From Bellilinea sp. (lineage in GTDB: Bacteria > Chloroflexota > Anaerolineae > Anaerolineales > Anaerolineaceae): DNA of 64,000 bases. The stretch covers positions 1 through 64,000 of the forward strand of contig BPHQ01000001.1 of the NCBI GenBank assembly GCA_026003615.1, read 5' to 3'. Both the position numbers and the translations under genes were made by a program. The notes beneath the pieces are model-generated. The model was not told where the DNA came from and did no database searches. It saw only the letters and a program-made list of their open reading frames with translations. Every line of letters starts with the position of its first letter. Position 1 is the stretch's first letter. Below are positions 63,692-64,000 of the stretch, piece by piece.

Positions 63692-64000
63692 ATGCTGAAC
63701 GAACGCAACTGGATCGTCACTGAAACTTGTTTTGATCCCAAAAGCCAGAATCATGCGGAGACAATTTTTACCATTGGGAATGGTTATCTCGGCACCCGTG
63801 GGGCGCATGAAGAGCGTTACCCCGGCGAGGAACGTACCACCTTCATTCACGGGGTGTTCGACGATGTCCCCATTGTGTTTACCGAGCTGGTCAACGCGCC
63901 GGATTGGTTGGATTTAACCTTGAATCTGGGCGGGGAGTGGTTTTCGCTCAGTGAGGGGGAGATTCTGGCATACCAGCGCCAGTTAGATCTGCGCAATGGT
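63692..64000 (+). CDS. glycoside hydrolase family 65 phosphorylase, N-terminal part
   Basis: 103 codons visible, cut by the window edge. The start MLNERNWIVTETCFDP and the segment TIFTIGNGYLGTRGAHEE, then FIHGVFDD, match the N-terminal domain of GH65 enzymes (maltose, trehalose or kojibiose phosphorylase). It would cleave an imported disaccharide with phosphate into glucose-1-phosphate and glucose, saving ATP. Its place after the LacI-regulated importer supports this; the exact disaccharide cannot be told. Confidence 0.88.
   Translation, partial: MLNERNWIVTETCFDPKSQNHAETIFTIGNGYLGTRGAHEERYPGEERTTFIHGVFDDVPIVFTELVNAPDWLDLTLNLGGEWFSLSEGEILAYQRQLDLRNG

Overview
The window looks like a chromosomal segment of a Chloroflexota bacterium, most likely class Anaerolineae. 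The grounds are protein character (secreted lipoproteins with long Thr/Pro/Gln linkers, a lamin-tail-domain protein, a dephospho-CoA kinase with a C-terminal extension) and local gene order (dnaX-ybaB-recR, cdaA-cdaR-der). This is a judgement by eye; no database search was run. Most of the segment is ordinary core genome. The interval 43.4-48.0 kb is an accessory patch holding an insertion sequence and several decayed genes.

Layout. 1-3.7 kb: tRNA-Val and a pstSCAB phosphate importer. 3.9-9.4 kb: gyrA, birA, hsp20, a small hypothetical gene, tRNA-Arg, a structured intergenic region with two C-rich (minus strand) hairpin loops, and a NYN-domain nuclease. 9.5-16.3 kb: lamin-tail protein, DUF1992 protein, dnaX-ybaB-recR, a YceI-like lipoprotein, PPK2, rsmI and a queuosine-precursor transporter. 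16.5-18.0 kb: an adenosine-specific-kinase family protein and a lipoprotein. 18.0-32.1 kb: a light-response region with a cytochrome P450, two tandem CarH/LitR-type B12-binding MerR regulators, an MFS pump, an SRPBCC protein, two carotenoid desaturase-family genes, crtB, plsY, and, on the other strand, a tightly overlapping operon of CPD photolyase, Rieske oxygenase and an FeS-type photolyase/cryptochrome. 32.2-42.7 kb: pfkA, lipA, a HerA-like ATPase, a membrane glycosyltransferase-like protein, icd and an M23-like secreted protein. 42.8-48.0 kb: truncated DegT aminotransferase, an IS5-family element, an alpha/beta hydrolase and decayed genes. 48.2-53.9 kb: a Tat-type flavodoxin, coaE, cdaA-cdaR and der. 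53.9-58.9 kb: initiator tRNA, a MalT-like LuxR regulator, and a TetR/MFS efflux pair whose pump is frameshifted. 59.0-64.0 kb: a LacI-controlled sugar ABC importer leading into a GH65 phosphorylase cut by the window edge.

How genes work together. The most coherent system is the 18-32 kb region. Both MerR-type regulators keep the CarH cobalamin-photosensor residues (W-x9-EH and ExHxxG). Copies of a CarH-like operator motif (nTnnACAn, at 11-bp spacing) occur at the promoters of carH1, carH2 and the crtI-crtB-plsY operon, which predicts darkness-repressed, light-induced carotenoid synthesis. A single motif copy lies upstream of the photolyase operon. Between the convergent crt and photolyase operons there is a compact candidate small RNA with a good promoter, a hairpin carrying a C6 loop and an intrinsic terminator. 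The same loop geometry recurs twice near tRNA-Arg, about 19 kb away.

The LacI-ABC-GH65 genes form a sugar uptake and phosphorolysis unit with two palindromic operators on the predicted transcription start. P450 and Rieske oxygenase need O2 and photolyases need light, so the host probably meets light and oxygen despite belonging to a lineage known for anaerobes.
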